From assembly GCF_000974985.2 (NCBI RefSeq), contig NZ_LAVA02000014.1, forward strand, positions 1 through 64,000: a DNA stretch of 64,000 nt. The letters run 5' to 3'. The notes beneath the pieces were generated by a model. That model worked only from the letters and a program-made list of their open reading frames with translations. It did not search any database and was not told where the DNA came from. Positions 33,425-40,387 of the stretch are shown one piece after another. Each line of letters starts with the position of its first letter. Position 1 is the stretch's first letter. The stretch comes from Streptomyces mangrovisoli. Lineage in GTDB: Bacteria; Actinomycetota; Actinomycetes; Streptomycetales; Streptomycetaceae. A program made the position numbers and the translations under genes.

Positions 33425-34063
33425 ATGAAGACGCACACCGTCGGCGAGGTGATGACCAGCGACGTGGTCCTGGCGCACCGCGGAACGCCGTTCAAGGAAC
33501 TGGTCCGGCTGCTGGACCGGCACCGGATCGGCGGCCTGCCGGTCGTCGACCACGACGACAAGGTGCTGGGCGTCGTGTCGGGGACGGATCTGGTGCGCGC
33601 GCAGGCGCACCGTCCGCCCCTCGGCCCGTCCGGTCCGGCCACCGCCGAGCAGCTGATGTCGACACCGGCCGTCACCGTCCACCCGGAGCAGCCGGTCGCC
33701 GGCGCCGCCCGGGTGATGGAGCGGCACGGCATCGAGCGGCTGCCGGTGGTGGACGAGGAGGACCGCCTCATCGGCATCGCGACCCGCCGCGACCTGCTGC
33801 GGGTCTTCCTGCGCAGCGACGCCGCGATCCGCGCGGAGGTGACCGACGAGATCGTGGTGGGGCTGCTCGGCCTGGCGCCGGACGCCGTCACCGTGTCGGT
33901 CCACTCGGGCATGGTGCTGCTGGCGGGGCGGGTCGGGAACGGGGACGACATCGTCCCGGCGGTCCACGCGGCCTGGCAGGTGGACGGGGTGGTGGGCGTG
34001 GTCAACGGGCTCACGGCGCCGGACGCCGCCGCGCCTCCGCGCGCGGGCCGAGGCGGGACCTAG
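33425..34063 (+). CDS. CBS-pair plus BON domain protein, third copy
   Basis: 212 aa. CBS1 TVGEVMTSDVVLAHRG to GVVSGTDLVRAQ, CBS2 AEQLMSTPAVTVHPE to GIATRRDLLRVFL, BON VTDEIVVGLLGLAP to GVVNGLTAP. The CBS linker (AHRPPLGPSGPAT) lacks the LLPKEEF element seen in the other two copies. ATG at 33425 with GGAGGAGG. Second gene of the HPF-like unit rather than paired with a cNMP-fold gene. Confidence 0.92.
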   Translation: MKTHTVGEVMTSDVVLAHRGTPFKELVRLLDRHRIGGLPVVDHDDKVLGVVSGTDLVRAQAHRPPLGPSGPATAEQLMSTPAVTVHPEQPVAGAARVMERHGIERLPVVDEEDRLIGIATRRDLLRVFLRSDAAIRAEVTDEIVVGLLGLAPDAVTVSVHSGMVLLAGRVGNGDDIVPAVHAAWQVDGVVGVVNGLTAPDAAAPPRAGRGGT

Positions 34064-34382
34064 GGCTGCACGAGGACGGGACCAACGGTCCTTGGACGCG
34101 GCCGCCGGTCGTGCCACAGTGGAGACCGGGAGCGGCACCGATCCCCCGCGGTGTCGCTCCCTCTCGTGTGCCCAGGGCCTTCCCCGTGCGCACACGCTTC
34201 CACGGTGCACGGCACCGGGCCGCCCGGCCCGTCCGTCGCACCCCCACGGGGTCGTCCGGGACCCCGATGAGGGCCGATCGGCCCTGGTACGCGAGGTGTC
34301 CGCCGCGATCGAATGGACGGATCACCCATCCGCAGCCGCGCCACGCGCACGGCGTGAACGACGAGAGTGTACGGAAGCCATC
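34064..34382. other. 319-bp promoter region of a PNPOx-fold gene
   Basis: It contains the fully self-complementary AGGGCCGATCGGCCCT (34270-34285) and a weaker GGGACCAACGGTCC near 34079-34092. No gene seen. Confidence 0.6.
34271..34284. promoter_or_regulatory. Predicted OsdR/DevR-type operator, perfect and fully symmetric
   Basis: GGGCCGATCGGCCC, 99 bp upstream of the PNPOx-fold gene at 34383; the only copy whose central dinucleotide is also self-complementary within a 16-bp perfect palindrome. Confidence 0.75.
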
Positions 34383-34835
34383 ATGGCCCTCGACCACGTC
34401 AAGCCCCTCCCCGCGGGCCCCCGTCGCAGCGTCGCGCTCACCAGCGACGAGGCCCTGCACCTGCTGGCCGGCGTCTCCTTCGGCCGGGTCGTCTTCACCC
34501 AGCACGCGCTCCCCACGGTGCGCCCGGTCAACCATGTCCTGGACGGCGGCGACATCATCATCCGCACCCACGAGGGCGCCGCGCTCAGCTCGCGCGCCGG
34601 GCAGGCCGGCGAACCGGGTGTGGTGGTGGCGTACGAAGCCGACGACATCGACCCGCTGAGCCATGTCGGCTGGAGCGTGGTGGTGACCGGCTACGCCCAC
34701 CTGGTCACCGACCCCGCCGAACTCACCCGGGTCCGGGCCCTGTTGCACCCGTGGGTGGACCGCACGATGGACTACGCGGTGCGTATCCGTCCCGGCCTGG
34801 TCACGGGCATCCGGCTGGCGCCGGCCGACGACTGA
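34383..34835 (+). CDS. Pyridoxamine 5'-phosphate oxidase-fold protein
   Basis: 150 aa split-barrel flavin/F420-binding fold: LLAGVSFGRVVFTQHALPTVRPVNHVLDGG (cited in parts GRVVFTQHALP and VRPVNHVLD), GVVVAYEADDIDPLSHVGWSVVVTG (parts YEADDID, GWSVVVTG) and IRPGLVTGIRL. Family members bind FMN or F420; several such genes belong to the mycobacterial DosR regulon. ATG at 34383. A symmetric operator lies 99 bp upstream. Convergent with an ATP-grasp gene. Substrate unknown. Confidence 0.88.
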   Translation: MALDHVKPLPAGPRRSVALTSDEALHLLAGVSFGRVVFTQHALPTVRPVNHVLDGGDIIIRTHEGAALSSRAGQAGEPGVVVAYEADDIDPLSHVGWSVVVTGYAHLVTDPAELTRVRALLHPWVDRTMDYAVRIRPGLVTGIRLAPADD

Positions 34836-34942
34836 CGGCGCACGGCCGGCGCGGGATCGGCCGCGCGGCCGTTGCACGAGCCGTCCGGGCCGACCGGCAC
34901 CGGCCGGCCGGGACGGCGACGGCCGTCCGCCGCGTCCGGCGG

Positions 34943-35917
34943 CTACGCGGACGGCGCGTGGTGCAGCGCGCGCCGTCCGGGAGCGGCGCGGTCCAGGGCG
35001 TCGAGGTGCGCCTGGATGTACGGCACCGCCACCGCCTCCAACTCGCCCGGTACGAAAGCCGGGTGGACGTTGACCTCGAATACCACGCCCCCGTTCTCGA
35101 CGGCCAGGTCGACGCCCGCGAAGGGCAGCCCAACCGACTCCGCGGCCCGGACGGCGATGTCGGCGAGGCACGGCGGCAGGGTCTGCGCGGTCAGATGGAC
35201 CGGCGTGGCGCCCTGGCAGGTGTTGCACGGGGTGTCGGGGTTCGGCTGGACGTGTTCGCGGGCGTGGACGACGCGGTCGCCCATGACGAAGACCCGGAAC
35301 TGGTGGCGGTCGCCGTCCGCGGTGATGTTGCCCGCGTCCCGGGAGAGCAGCCAGTCGGTGCCGCGGTCGGCGTAGAAGGCGGCCGCCCGCCGCAGATGGG
35401 CCTCGGTGGTGACGTGGAAGGTGTCGTTGCCGCCCGTGCCGACGACCGGCCGGGCCCAGGTGTCCCGGCCCAGTTTCCCGAAGGCGGCGGCCGTCTCCTC
35501 GGCGCTCGGCCGTGACAGCACGACGGTCTCCATCTGCGGGATGCCGTCGCGCGCGAAGCGCTCCACGGTGAGGTCCTTGCGGGTCGCCGTGCGCCAGGCG
35601 GCCGGCCCCGCGTCGAGGGTGACCGCGCCGTGCCGGGCCAGGCGCCGCTGGAAGGAGCTCAGTTCGGCGCGGCGCTCCGGCGGGATCTCGTACAGGACGA
35701 CGATGTCGGGTACGAGGTCGAGCCGTTCGGGGCGGACGTGCAGGCGTAACCGGTCGCCGTCACGCACCGCGCGGCCGCCGCCGCCCGGTGCGAAGTGGCG
35801 GGCGTCGATCCGCACCGGCGGTGCTCCCGTGAGCAGGTGCACGGCGTCCGCGAGATAGTCGCGGCAGCCTTCCGGCGAGGTGGGGTCGGCGATCAGCGCG
35901 ATGGACGGTCGGGGCAC
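34943..35917 (-). CDS. ATP-grasp ligase (RimK/glutathione-synthase-like)
   Basis: 324 aa. N-terminal pre-ATP-grasp part SIALIADPTSPEGCRDYLAD; ATP-grasp core with KDLTVERFARDGIP, WARPVVGTGGNDTF, HQFRVFVMGDRVVHAREHV and the metal-binding VDLAVENGGVVFEVNVHPAF (parts DLAVENG, VFEVNVHP). A CNTCQ pair of Cys lies in the C-terminal third. The family forms amide or thioester bonds through acyl phosphates; partner substrate unknown. GTG at 35917 follows GGAGG. It ends 107 bp from a convergent PNPOx-fold gene. Confidence 0.82.
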   Translation of the reverse strand: MPRPSIALIADPTSPEGCRDYLADAVHLLTGAPPVRIDARHFAPGGGGRAVRDGDRLRLHVRPERLDLVPDIVVLYEIPPERRAELSSFQRRLARHGAVTLDAGPAAWRTATRKDLTVERFARDGIPQMETVVLSRPSAEETAAAFGKLGRDTWARPVVGTGGNDTFHVTTEAHLRRAAAFYADRGTDWLLSRDAGNITADGDRHQFRVFVMGDRVVHAREHVQPNPDTPCNTCQGATPVHLTAQTLPPCLADIAVRAAESVGLPFAGVDLAVENGGVVFEVNVHPAFVPGELEAVAVPYIQAHLDALDRAAPGRRALHHAPSA

Positions 35918-36374
35918 GGCAGCCTCCAGCGGAAGGGAGCGCAGCGGTACCGCGCACACTCGGATGCGCGGCCCGAGCGGTTCACGGATGTGGTGTGTGG
36001 CAGGTGCGTGGCACGGGGGTGACGCGTGTGCGGCAGGTGGTGCGGCGGGTGCTCGGCGCCGCGAAGGCGCGGGTGCGGCGCGGCCGGACGGGGCCGGACG
36101 CGCGGCGGTCGCCGGGCGGGGCCGCCCGGCGATCCGGCCCGGGGCACCGGGCCGTGGCGCCACACTGTAGGCGTGTGCGGGAACCGGTGGCAGGGCGCAC
36201 GGACCGGGGGCGCCTGCCCCGCGCCCTGCGCCATCTGCACCCGCCCGTGCGCCCTGCGGGAGTCGGCCGCGTCGACCCCACGAGGGCCCCACCGCACGCG
36301 GAAAGGGGCGCCGCCCCACGGGAATCGCTCCCGTGGGGCGGCGCCCCCTCCTCCTCGGGCCGGCCGGCCCCGGG
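35918..36374. other. 457-bp intergenic region with a very strong terminator
   Basis: Between the doxX stop and the ATP-grasp start. Contains the 19-bp-stem hairpin at 36305-36347 and GC-rich DNA without a supported gene. A short Cys-rich frame from about 36175 (CPAPCAICTRPC) is noted but not called. Confidence 0.6.
36305..36347. terminator. Strong hairpin terminator downstream of doxX
   Basis: GGGGCGCCGCCCCACGGGA (36305-36323) pairs perfectly with TCCCGTGGGGCGGCGCCCC (36329-36347) around a five-base loop; 28 bp after the doxX stop in its reading direction. Confidence 0.85.
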
Positions 36375-36992
36375 TCACAGCAGCCAGCGGTGACGGCTGA
36401 CGATGGGCAGTCGCGCCCACACCTTCCCGAGTCCCCAGGTCGCGCCGGCGCCGGCCGCGGCGAGCGCGATCAGGACGAGGGCGTAGACGACGTGGTAGTC
36501 GGCGAACGGGTTCGACGACATGCTGAGCGAGCCGTCGGACAGGTGCCGCGCGGGCGGCCATTCGGCCATCCACATCAGCGCCATCATCGCCGTCCCCGCC
36601 ACCGCGGCCAGCCGAAGCGCGACCCCGGAGACGAGCGCCACGCCGACGCCGAGCAGACCGAGCATGAAGAGCCAGTCCGCCCAGCCGGCCCCGGCCCAGT
36701 CGTGGAACGTGGACCGCATCGGTCCGGCCGCCACCGAGCTCAGGAAGCCCTTGGTCGGCGAACCGCCGTCGATCCAGCCCTTGCCGGACGGGGTGGCGTA
36801 GCCGAAGCCGAACGTCTTGTCGAGGAAGGCCCACAGGAAGACGAAACCGGTCAGCAGGCGCAGCCCGGCGAGGACGTACGCGCGGGTCGCCGTCGTCGCG
36901 GCCGTGTCGGTGGCCTCGGCCGCCGTCCCGGTGCCTCGCAGGAACGAGAAGCGGAAACCCATGTGACGCTGTGGGTGGTTGCTCACTGCCAT
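36375..36992 (-). CDS. DoxX-family membrane protein
   Basis: 205 aa, four predicted membrane spans: AYVLAGLRLLTGFVFLWAFL (as parts LLTGFVFLWAFLDKTFGFGY), WLFMLGLLGVGVALV, LAAVAGTAMMALMWM and VYALVLIALAAAGAGAT. DoxX relatives act in quinone-linked thiosulfate or thiol oxidation. ATG at 36992 is nine bases from GGAGGGG; the ATG at 37001 directly abuts that site and is less likely. Operator-like site at 37105. The usp at 37156 is on the same strand upstream, so both could form one unit. Confidence 0.87.
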   Translation of the reverse strand: MAVSNHPQRHMGFRFSFLRGTGTAAEATDTAATTATRAYVLAGLRLLTGFVFLWAFLDKTFGFGYATPSGKGWIDGGSPTKGFLSSVAAGPMRSTFHDWAGAGWADWLFMLGLLGVGVALVSGVALRLAAVAGTAMMALMWMAEWPPARHLSDGSLSMSSNPFADYHVVYALVLIALAAAGAGATWGLGKVWARLPIVSRHRWLL

Positions 36993-37104
36993 GATGTCCA
37001 TCCCCTCCGATGGGACTGTCTCGCCGGGTTGTTGCCTCTCTCGGTACGACATCAATGTCCCGCCCCGGCGGCGCCCGGCGCAGGGGCTGCACGGCCCGCG
37101 CGGG

Positions 37105-37118
37105 GGCCCGAACGTCCC
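37105..37118. promoter_or_regulatory. Operator-like site, one mismatch, upstream of doxX
   Basis: GGCCCGAACGTCCC, 113 bp upstream of the doxX start; the right half GTCCC equals the mycobacterial DosR half-site. Confidence 0.5.
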
Positions 37119-37155
37119 TACCTTCAGGCCCACTTGGGCACGCGGAGGGAGCGGC

Positions 37156-37944
37156 TCACGGGCGCTCGGGGACCAGCGCCACCGGGCAGTGCGAGCGGTG
37201 CAGGAGCAGGTGGGCGCAGGAACCGGGATGCGGCCCCGGCCGGCCCGCGAGCCGCCGGAGGCCGACCACGACGAAGGCCGCCTCGCGGGTGGCCTCGATC
37301 AGCGTGCGGGCCGAGACGCCCTGCCCGGTGCGCGTGCCGTGTCCGGTCGAGCCGGCCGCCTCGTAGGCGGCCTGGACGGGGACGAGCCGCGGCACACCCA
37401 CGGCACCCGGGCGCGGCGCCCGCAGCGGCACCCCGCGCCGCCGCGCCTCCGCGGCGGCGAACGCGGCCGCCGCGGCGCCGGTGTCACCGCCGGGCACCAG
37501 CAGTACCGGCAGGCGGGCGTCGTGCGGCCGGTCCCCGCAGGGGCGGTCACCGCGCGCGACCAGCAGCGGCCCGTCGAGCCGGGTGGCCAGCCGCAGCCCC
37601 ACCGAACCGAACAGCAGCCCGCCGACCCGACCCGGTCCGCGCACCCCGACGACGGTCAACTCCGCGCCGTCGCTCTCCCGCGCCAGCGCGTCCACGGCTC
37701 CGCCGGGGACGGCCCTGGTCTCCACCGGCAGCCCGGGGTGCCGGTCGTGCACGCGGGAGACGGCCGCCGCGAGGATCGGCGGCGCCTCGTCAAGATCCGG
37801 CACGGCGTACACCACGCGCACCGCGGCGCCGCGCCGGGCGGCCTCGTCGGCGGCGAGATCGAGCGCGCGTACTGCGGACATCGATCCGTCCGCCCCGACC
37901 GTCACGTGACGGAGTGTGCCGGTCAGCACATGAGGGAGTGTCAT
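37156..37944 (-). CDS. Universal stress protein, tandem domains
   Basis: 262 aa. Domain 1 begins HVTVGADGSMSAVRALDLAA and has loop GVRGPGRVGGLLFGSVG (G-2x-G-9x-GS-like). Domain 2 starts LPVLLVPGGDTGAAAAAFAA, with a shortened loop GLRRLAGRPGPHPGSC and end HRSHCPVALVPERP. ATG at 37944. 163 bp upstream of doxX; perfect operator at 38074, 130 bp upstream of this start. Confidence 0.92.
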   Translation of the reverse strand: MTLPHVLTGTLRHVTVGADGSMSAVRALDLAADEAARRGAAVRVVYAVPDLDEAPPILAAAVSRVHDRHPGLPVETRAVPGGAVDALARESDGAELTVVGVRGPGRVGGLLFGSVGLRLATRLDGPLLVARGDRPCGDRPHDARLPVLLVPGGDTGAAAAAFAAAEARRRGVPLRAPRPGAVGVPRLVPVQAAYEAAGSTGHGTRTGQGVSARTLIEATREAAFVVVGLRRLAGRPGPHPGSCAHLLLHRSHCPVALVPERP

Positions 37945-38073
37945 GTCCCGAGTCCCTTCTGAACCGTGCCGCTGCGCCGCGGCGAGCCACGCCGCTGGGA
38001 CCGGACCCCGTCACGGCCCCTGGTCCCGGCGGCTGCCGGACGATGTTGATCCGCGACGGACGGCGAGGGCCAG

Positions 38074-38087
38074 GGGCCGGACGGCCC
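38074..38087. promoter_or_regulatory. Predicted OsdR/DevR-type operator, perfect
   Basis: GGGCCGGACGGCCC in the gap between the upstream PNPOx-fold gene (stop 38154) and the usp start (37944). Confidence 0.7.
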
Positions 38088-38153
38088 TCGCGTGACGCCG
38101 CCGGTCCCGGGGTGCCGGGGACGCCTGAGGTGCGGGAACGGCGCCGGTCCCGG

Positions 38154-38600
38154 TCATCCGGACGCGCCGAGGTCGACGCCGTACATGCTGCGGCCCGCCA
38201 CCAGTTCGCGCCCCGTCACGAGTGCGGGCTCGATGCGGACGAAGACCTCGCACGGGGACGGCACCCAGCAGACGGGGCCGGTGCGGGTCAGCCGTCGGCA
38301 CTCGGCCGGGTCGGTCACCACCGCGGCCCGGCCGGTGACGACGACGCTCCAGCCGGCCTGCGCGACGACGTCGACGTCGTCCGCCTCGAAGGCGACGACC
38401 ACCCCGTCGATCGCCCGGACCAGTTCGGAGGCGGCCGAGGTGCGCAGCACCACCGCGCCGTCCGGGTCGAGGCGGAAGTTGACCGGCAGCACCGCGGGCA
38501 GCGCCTGCCGGGTGTGCACGATGCGCCCGACCGGCACCCGGGCGAGCAGACCCAGACACTCCCGCCGCCCCAGTTCACGGAATCCGTCGTTGGGGTACAT
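38154..38600 (-). CDS. Pyridoxamine 5'-phosphate oxidase-fold protein
   Basis: 148 aa split barrel: LLARVPVGRIVHTRQALPAVLPVNFRLD (parts GRIVHTRQALP, VLPVNFRLD), VVVAFEADDVDVVAQAGWSVVVTG (parts FEADDVD, GWSVVVTG) and VFVRIEPALVTGRELV. Close paralogue of the 34383 protein. Its ATG overlaps the stop of the XRE-PNPOx gene (TGATG), so the two are translationally coupled. A FMN or F420 reductase role is inferred from fold only. Confidence 0.88.
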   Translation of the reverse strand: MYPNDGFRELGRRECLGLLARVPVGRIVHTRQALPAVLPVNFRLDPDGAVVLRTSAASELVRAIDGVVVAFEADDVDVVAQAGWSVVVTGRAAVVTDPAECRRLTRTGPVCWVPSPCEVFVRIEPALVTGRELVAGRSMYGVDLGASG

Positions 38601-39325
38601 CAGCGGCCGTCCCCGGGCGGGCCGGCGACCGGTTCCGTGGTGATCCGGCGCCCGGTCACGCTCGACGGCTCGATCCGGATCCACAGCCTGCGCCGGCCGC
38701 CCGCCCAGGGTTCGGGGTACGGCCGCCCGGTCGGCCGCCGTACGACCTCCGCGGCCGCCACCGCCCGCGCCGTGCCGCGCACGAGGACGCTCCAGCTCGC
38801 GCCGAGGGTGTCGTCGACGCGGTCGACCTCGAAGGCCACCCGGTGCCCGGCGGCCCGCGCCGGTACGGTGCCGGGGGCCGTGCGGTAGACGACCGCCCCG
38901 TCGACGACGCCGTAGTTGACCGGCACGACGAGGGGGCCCTCGGGGGTGGTGACGGCGACGCGGCCGACGCCGTGGGTGCCCAGCAGGGCCCGGCACCGCT
39001 CCTCGGTCAGCTCCCCGAACTCGGGCTCGCGCGCCGCTCGTTGCCGCCCCGGTGGCCGCTCCGCGACGCCCCCGGCGAGTTCCGCGCAGGAGGTGCCGAG
39101 GGCGCCGGCCAGCCTGAGGAGGGTGCCGCGCCCGGGAGCGGCGCCGGGGCTCTCCTCCAGGTACCGGAGGTAGCCGGGGGCCATGGCCGCGCGGGCGGCC
39201 GTCTCCTGCCGGGTCAGGCCGAGCCGGGCGCGGCGTCCGGCGATGCGCCGGCCGAGGTCGCCCGCGAGGGTGCCCGTCCGGGCGTCCGGGGCGGCGGGGG
39301 CGGCGGGGACGGATCGTGCGGTCAT
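38600..39325 (-). CDS. XRE helix-turn-helix fused to a PNPOx-fold domain
   Basis: 241 aa. HTH at about 22-80 (RIAGRRARLGLTRQETAARA, LRYLEESPG) then split barrel about 105-235 (VGRVAVTTPEGPLVVPVNYGVVDG in parts GRVAVTTPEGP and VVPVNYGVVDG; IEPSSVTGRRI). The combination suggests a DNA-binding flavin- or F420-responsive regulator. ATG at 39325. First gene of a coupled pair with the PNPOx gene at 38154. Perfect operator at 39448 lies 123 bp upstream. Confidence 0.86.
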   Translation of the reverse strand: MTARSVPAAPAAPDARTGTLAGDLGRRIAGRRARLGLTRQETAARAAMAPGYLRYLEESPGAAPGRGTLLRLAGALGTSCAELAGGVAERPPGRQRAAREPEFGELTEERCRALLGTHGVGRVAVTTPEGPLVVPVNYGVVDGAVVYRTAPGTVPARAAGHRVAFEVDRVDDTLGASWSVLVRGTARAVAAAEVVRRPTGRPYPEPWAGGRRRLWIRIEPSSVTGRRITTEPVAGPPGDGR

Positions 39326-39447
39326 GATCGGCTCACTCCTTCCCGGGGCGTTCCCGGGGGCGTCGCCGGTCCGGTCGTACGGACGGGCCCGGCCTGCGCG
39401 TTGCACCCCGGTCCTCCGAGCTTGTCCGCGGGGGCCGGGGAGCGCAT

Positions 39448-39461
39448 GGGCCGGTCGGCCC
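39448..39461. promoter_or_regulatory. Predicted OsdR/DevR-type operator, perfect
   Basis: GGGCCGGTCGGCCC, between divergent starts 39325 and 39618. Confidence 0.7.
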
Positions 39462-39486
39462 TCATCCGCCGCCGACCCGGTGGAGG

Positions 39487-39500
39487 GGGCCGAAAGGCCC
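39487..39500. promoter_or_regulatory. Operator-like site, one mismatch
   Basis: GGGCCGAAAGGCCC, 39 bp start-to-start from the perfect site; position 9 is A instead of C, the same change as at 27479. Confidence 0.5.
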
Positions 39501-39617
39501 GGCGGGGGCGGGCCCGACGACCCCGTTCGGCCCCCGACGGCACCTGACCGGCCCCTCCCCCGCGCCCGCGCCAGGTGCCACGGTCGGAGCGGGACCACGA
39601 AGGGGAGGTGCGGTCCG

Positions 39618-40193
39618 ATGCGCGCCATGCGTACGACGCGACTGTGGTGGAGATGGCGGCACAACCCGCTGCGCAGGCACGACGACACCGTCGAGGCGTG
39701 GCTGGTCCTCGCCGTCTGGCTGGCCGTCGTGGTGGGCGGCGGCCTCGCGGGACTGGCCGCCTACCGGGCCACCGACGTCACGCTGGCGCACCAGCGCGCC
39801 GAACGGCACACCGCGACGGCCGTTCTGGTCTCCGGCACGCTCAGTTCCGAACGCGCGGACGGGTCCGGTCTGCGGGTGTCGGCGACGGTGCGCTGGACGG
39901 CGTACGACGGCACCGTCCGCACCGGCAGCACGCTGGTCGGGACCGGGCGGAAGGCCGGGTCCGCGGTCACCGTGTGGCTCGACGCGCAGGGCAGGCTGAC
40001 CACGGAGCCGCCGAACTCGCGGGAGGCGGCCCTGGAGGCCGGGCTGCTGGGCTTCGGCGCCGCGACGGGCGCCGCCGGTGCCGCCCTCGGCGCGGGTGCG
40101 CTCGCGAGGTGGCGGCTGGACCGGCGCCGCTACGCCGCCTGGGACGCCGAATGGAACCTGGTCGGACCGCTCTGGGGACACCGGACGAGCTGA
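39618..40193 (+). CDS. Rv1733c-like two-span membrane protein
   Basis: 191 aa. Signature start RWRHNPLRRHDDTVEAWLVL; membrane segments about 27-48 and 141-163; between them an extracytoplasmic beta-rich domain (TATVRWTAYDG-like segment ATVRWTAYDGTVRTG, VTVWLDAQGRLTTEPP). The C-terminus YAAWDAEWNLVGPLWG is family-typical. Rv1733c is a DosR-regulon membrane protein of M. tuberculosis with unknown function. ATG at 39618 after GGGAGG; an ATG nine bases later is possible. Operators at 39448-39533. A paralogue is at 61378. Confidence 0.85.
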   Translation: MRAMRTTRLWWRWRHNPLRRHDDTVEAWLVLAVWLAVVVGGGLAGLAAYRATDVTLAHQRAERHTATAVLVSGTLSSERADGSGLRVSATVRWTAYDGTVRTGSTLVGTGRKAGSAVTVWLDAQGRLTTEPPNSREAALEAGLLGFGAATGAAGAALGAGALARWRLDRRRYAAWDAEWNLVGPLWGHRTS

Positions 40194-40270
40194 ACGCCCT
40201 TCGGTGGCAGGCCGGTTCACGAGAGCGGGGCAGCGCCAAGCAGTCGGGGCAGGAGGGGGCCGAAGCGCGG

Positions 40271-40301
40271 GTGGGCCGTCCCGGTGGCCGGGACGGCCCA
40301 C
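40271..40301. terminator. Bidirectional terminator-like hairpin
   Basis: GTGGGCCGTCCCGG and CCGGGACGGCCCAC form a perfect 14-bp stem with loop TGG between the Rv1733c-like gene and the convergent protease gene. It marks the right edge of the stress island. Confidence 0.75.
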
Positions 40302-40387
40302 ACTCCGCGGTCCGCGTCAGGCGCGGCGGCGGCTCACCTCCGCGCGGCCACCGCCCCGCGGGCGCCGGCCGCGCGTCGCGGACGGGG

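Larger units (their letters stand above)
39326..39617. other. 292-bp divergent promoter with three operator-like sites
   Basis: Sites at 39448 (perfect), 39487 (one mismatch) and 39520 (two mismatches) lie between the XRE-PNPOx gene and the Rv1733c-like gene. No gene seen. Confidence 0.6.

Noticed and set aside
34079..34092. GGGACCAACGGTCC as a full operator
   Set aside because: It fits only 10 of 12 positions and is mentioned only as a weak neighbour of the perfect 34271 site.
36175..36400. Short Cys-rich plus-strand frame (CPAPCAICTRPC) upstream of the doxX terminator
   Set aside because: It runs through the strong terminator hairpin into the doxX gene end and has no ribosome site; probably chance.
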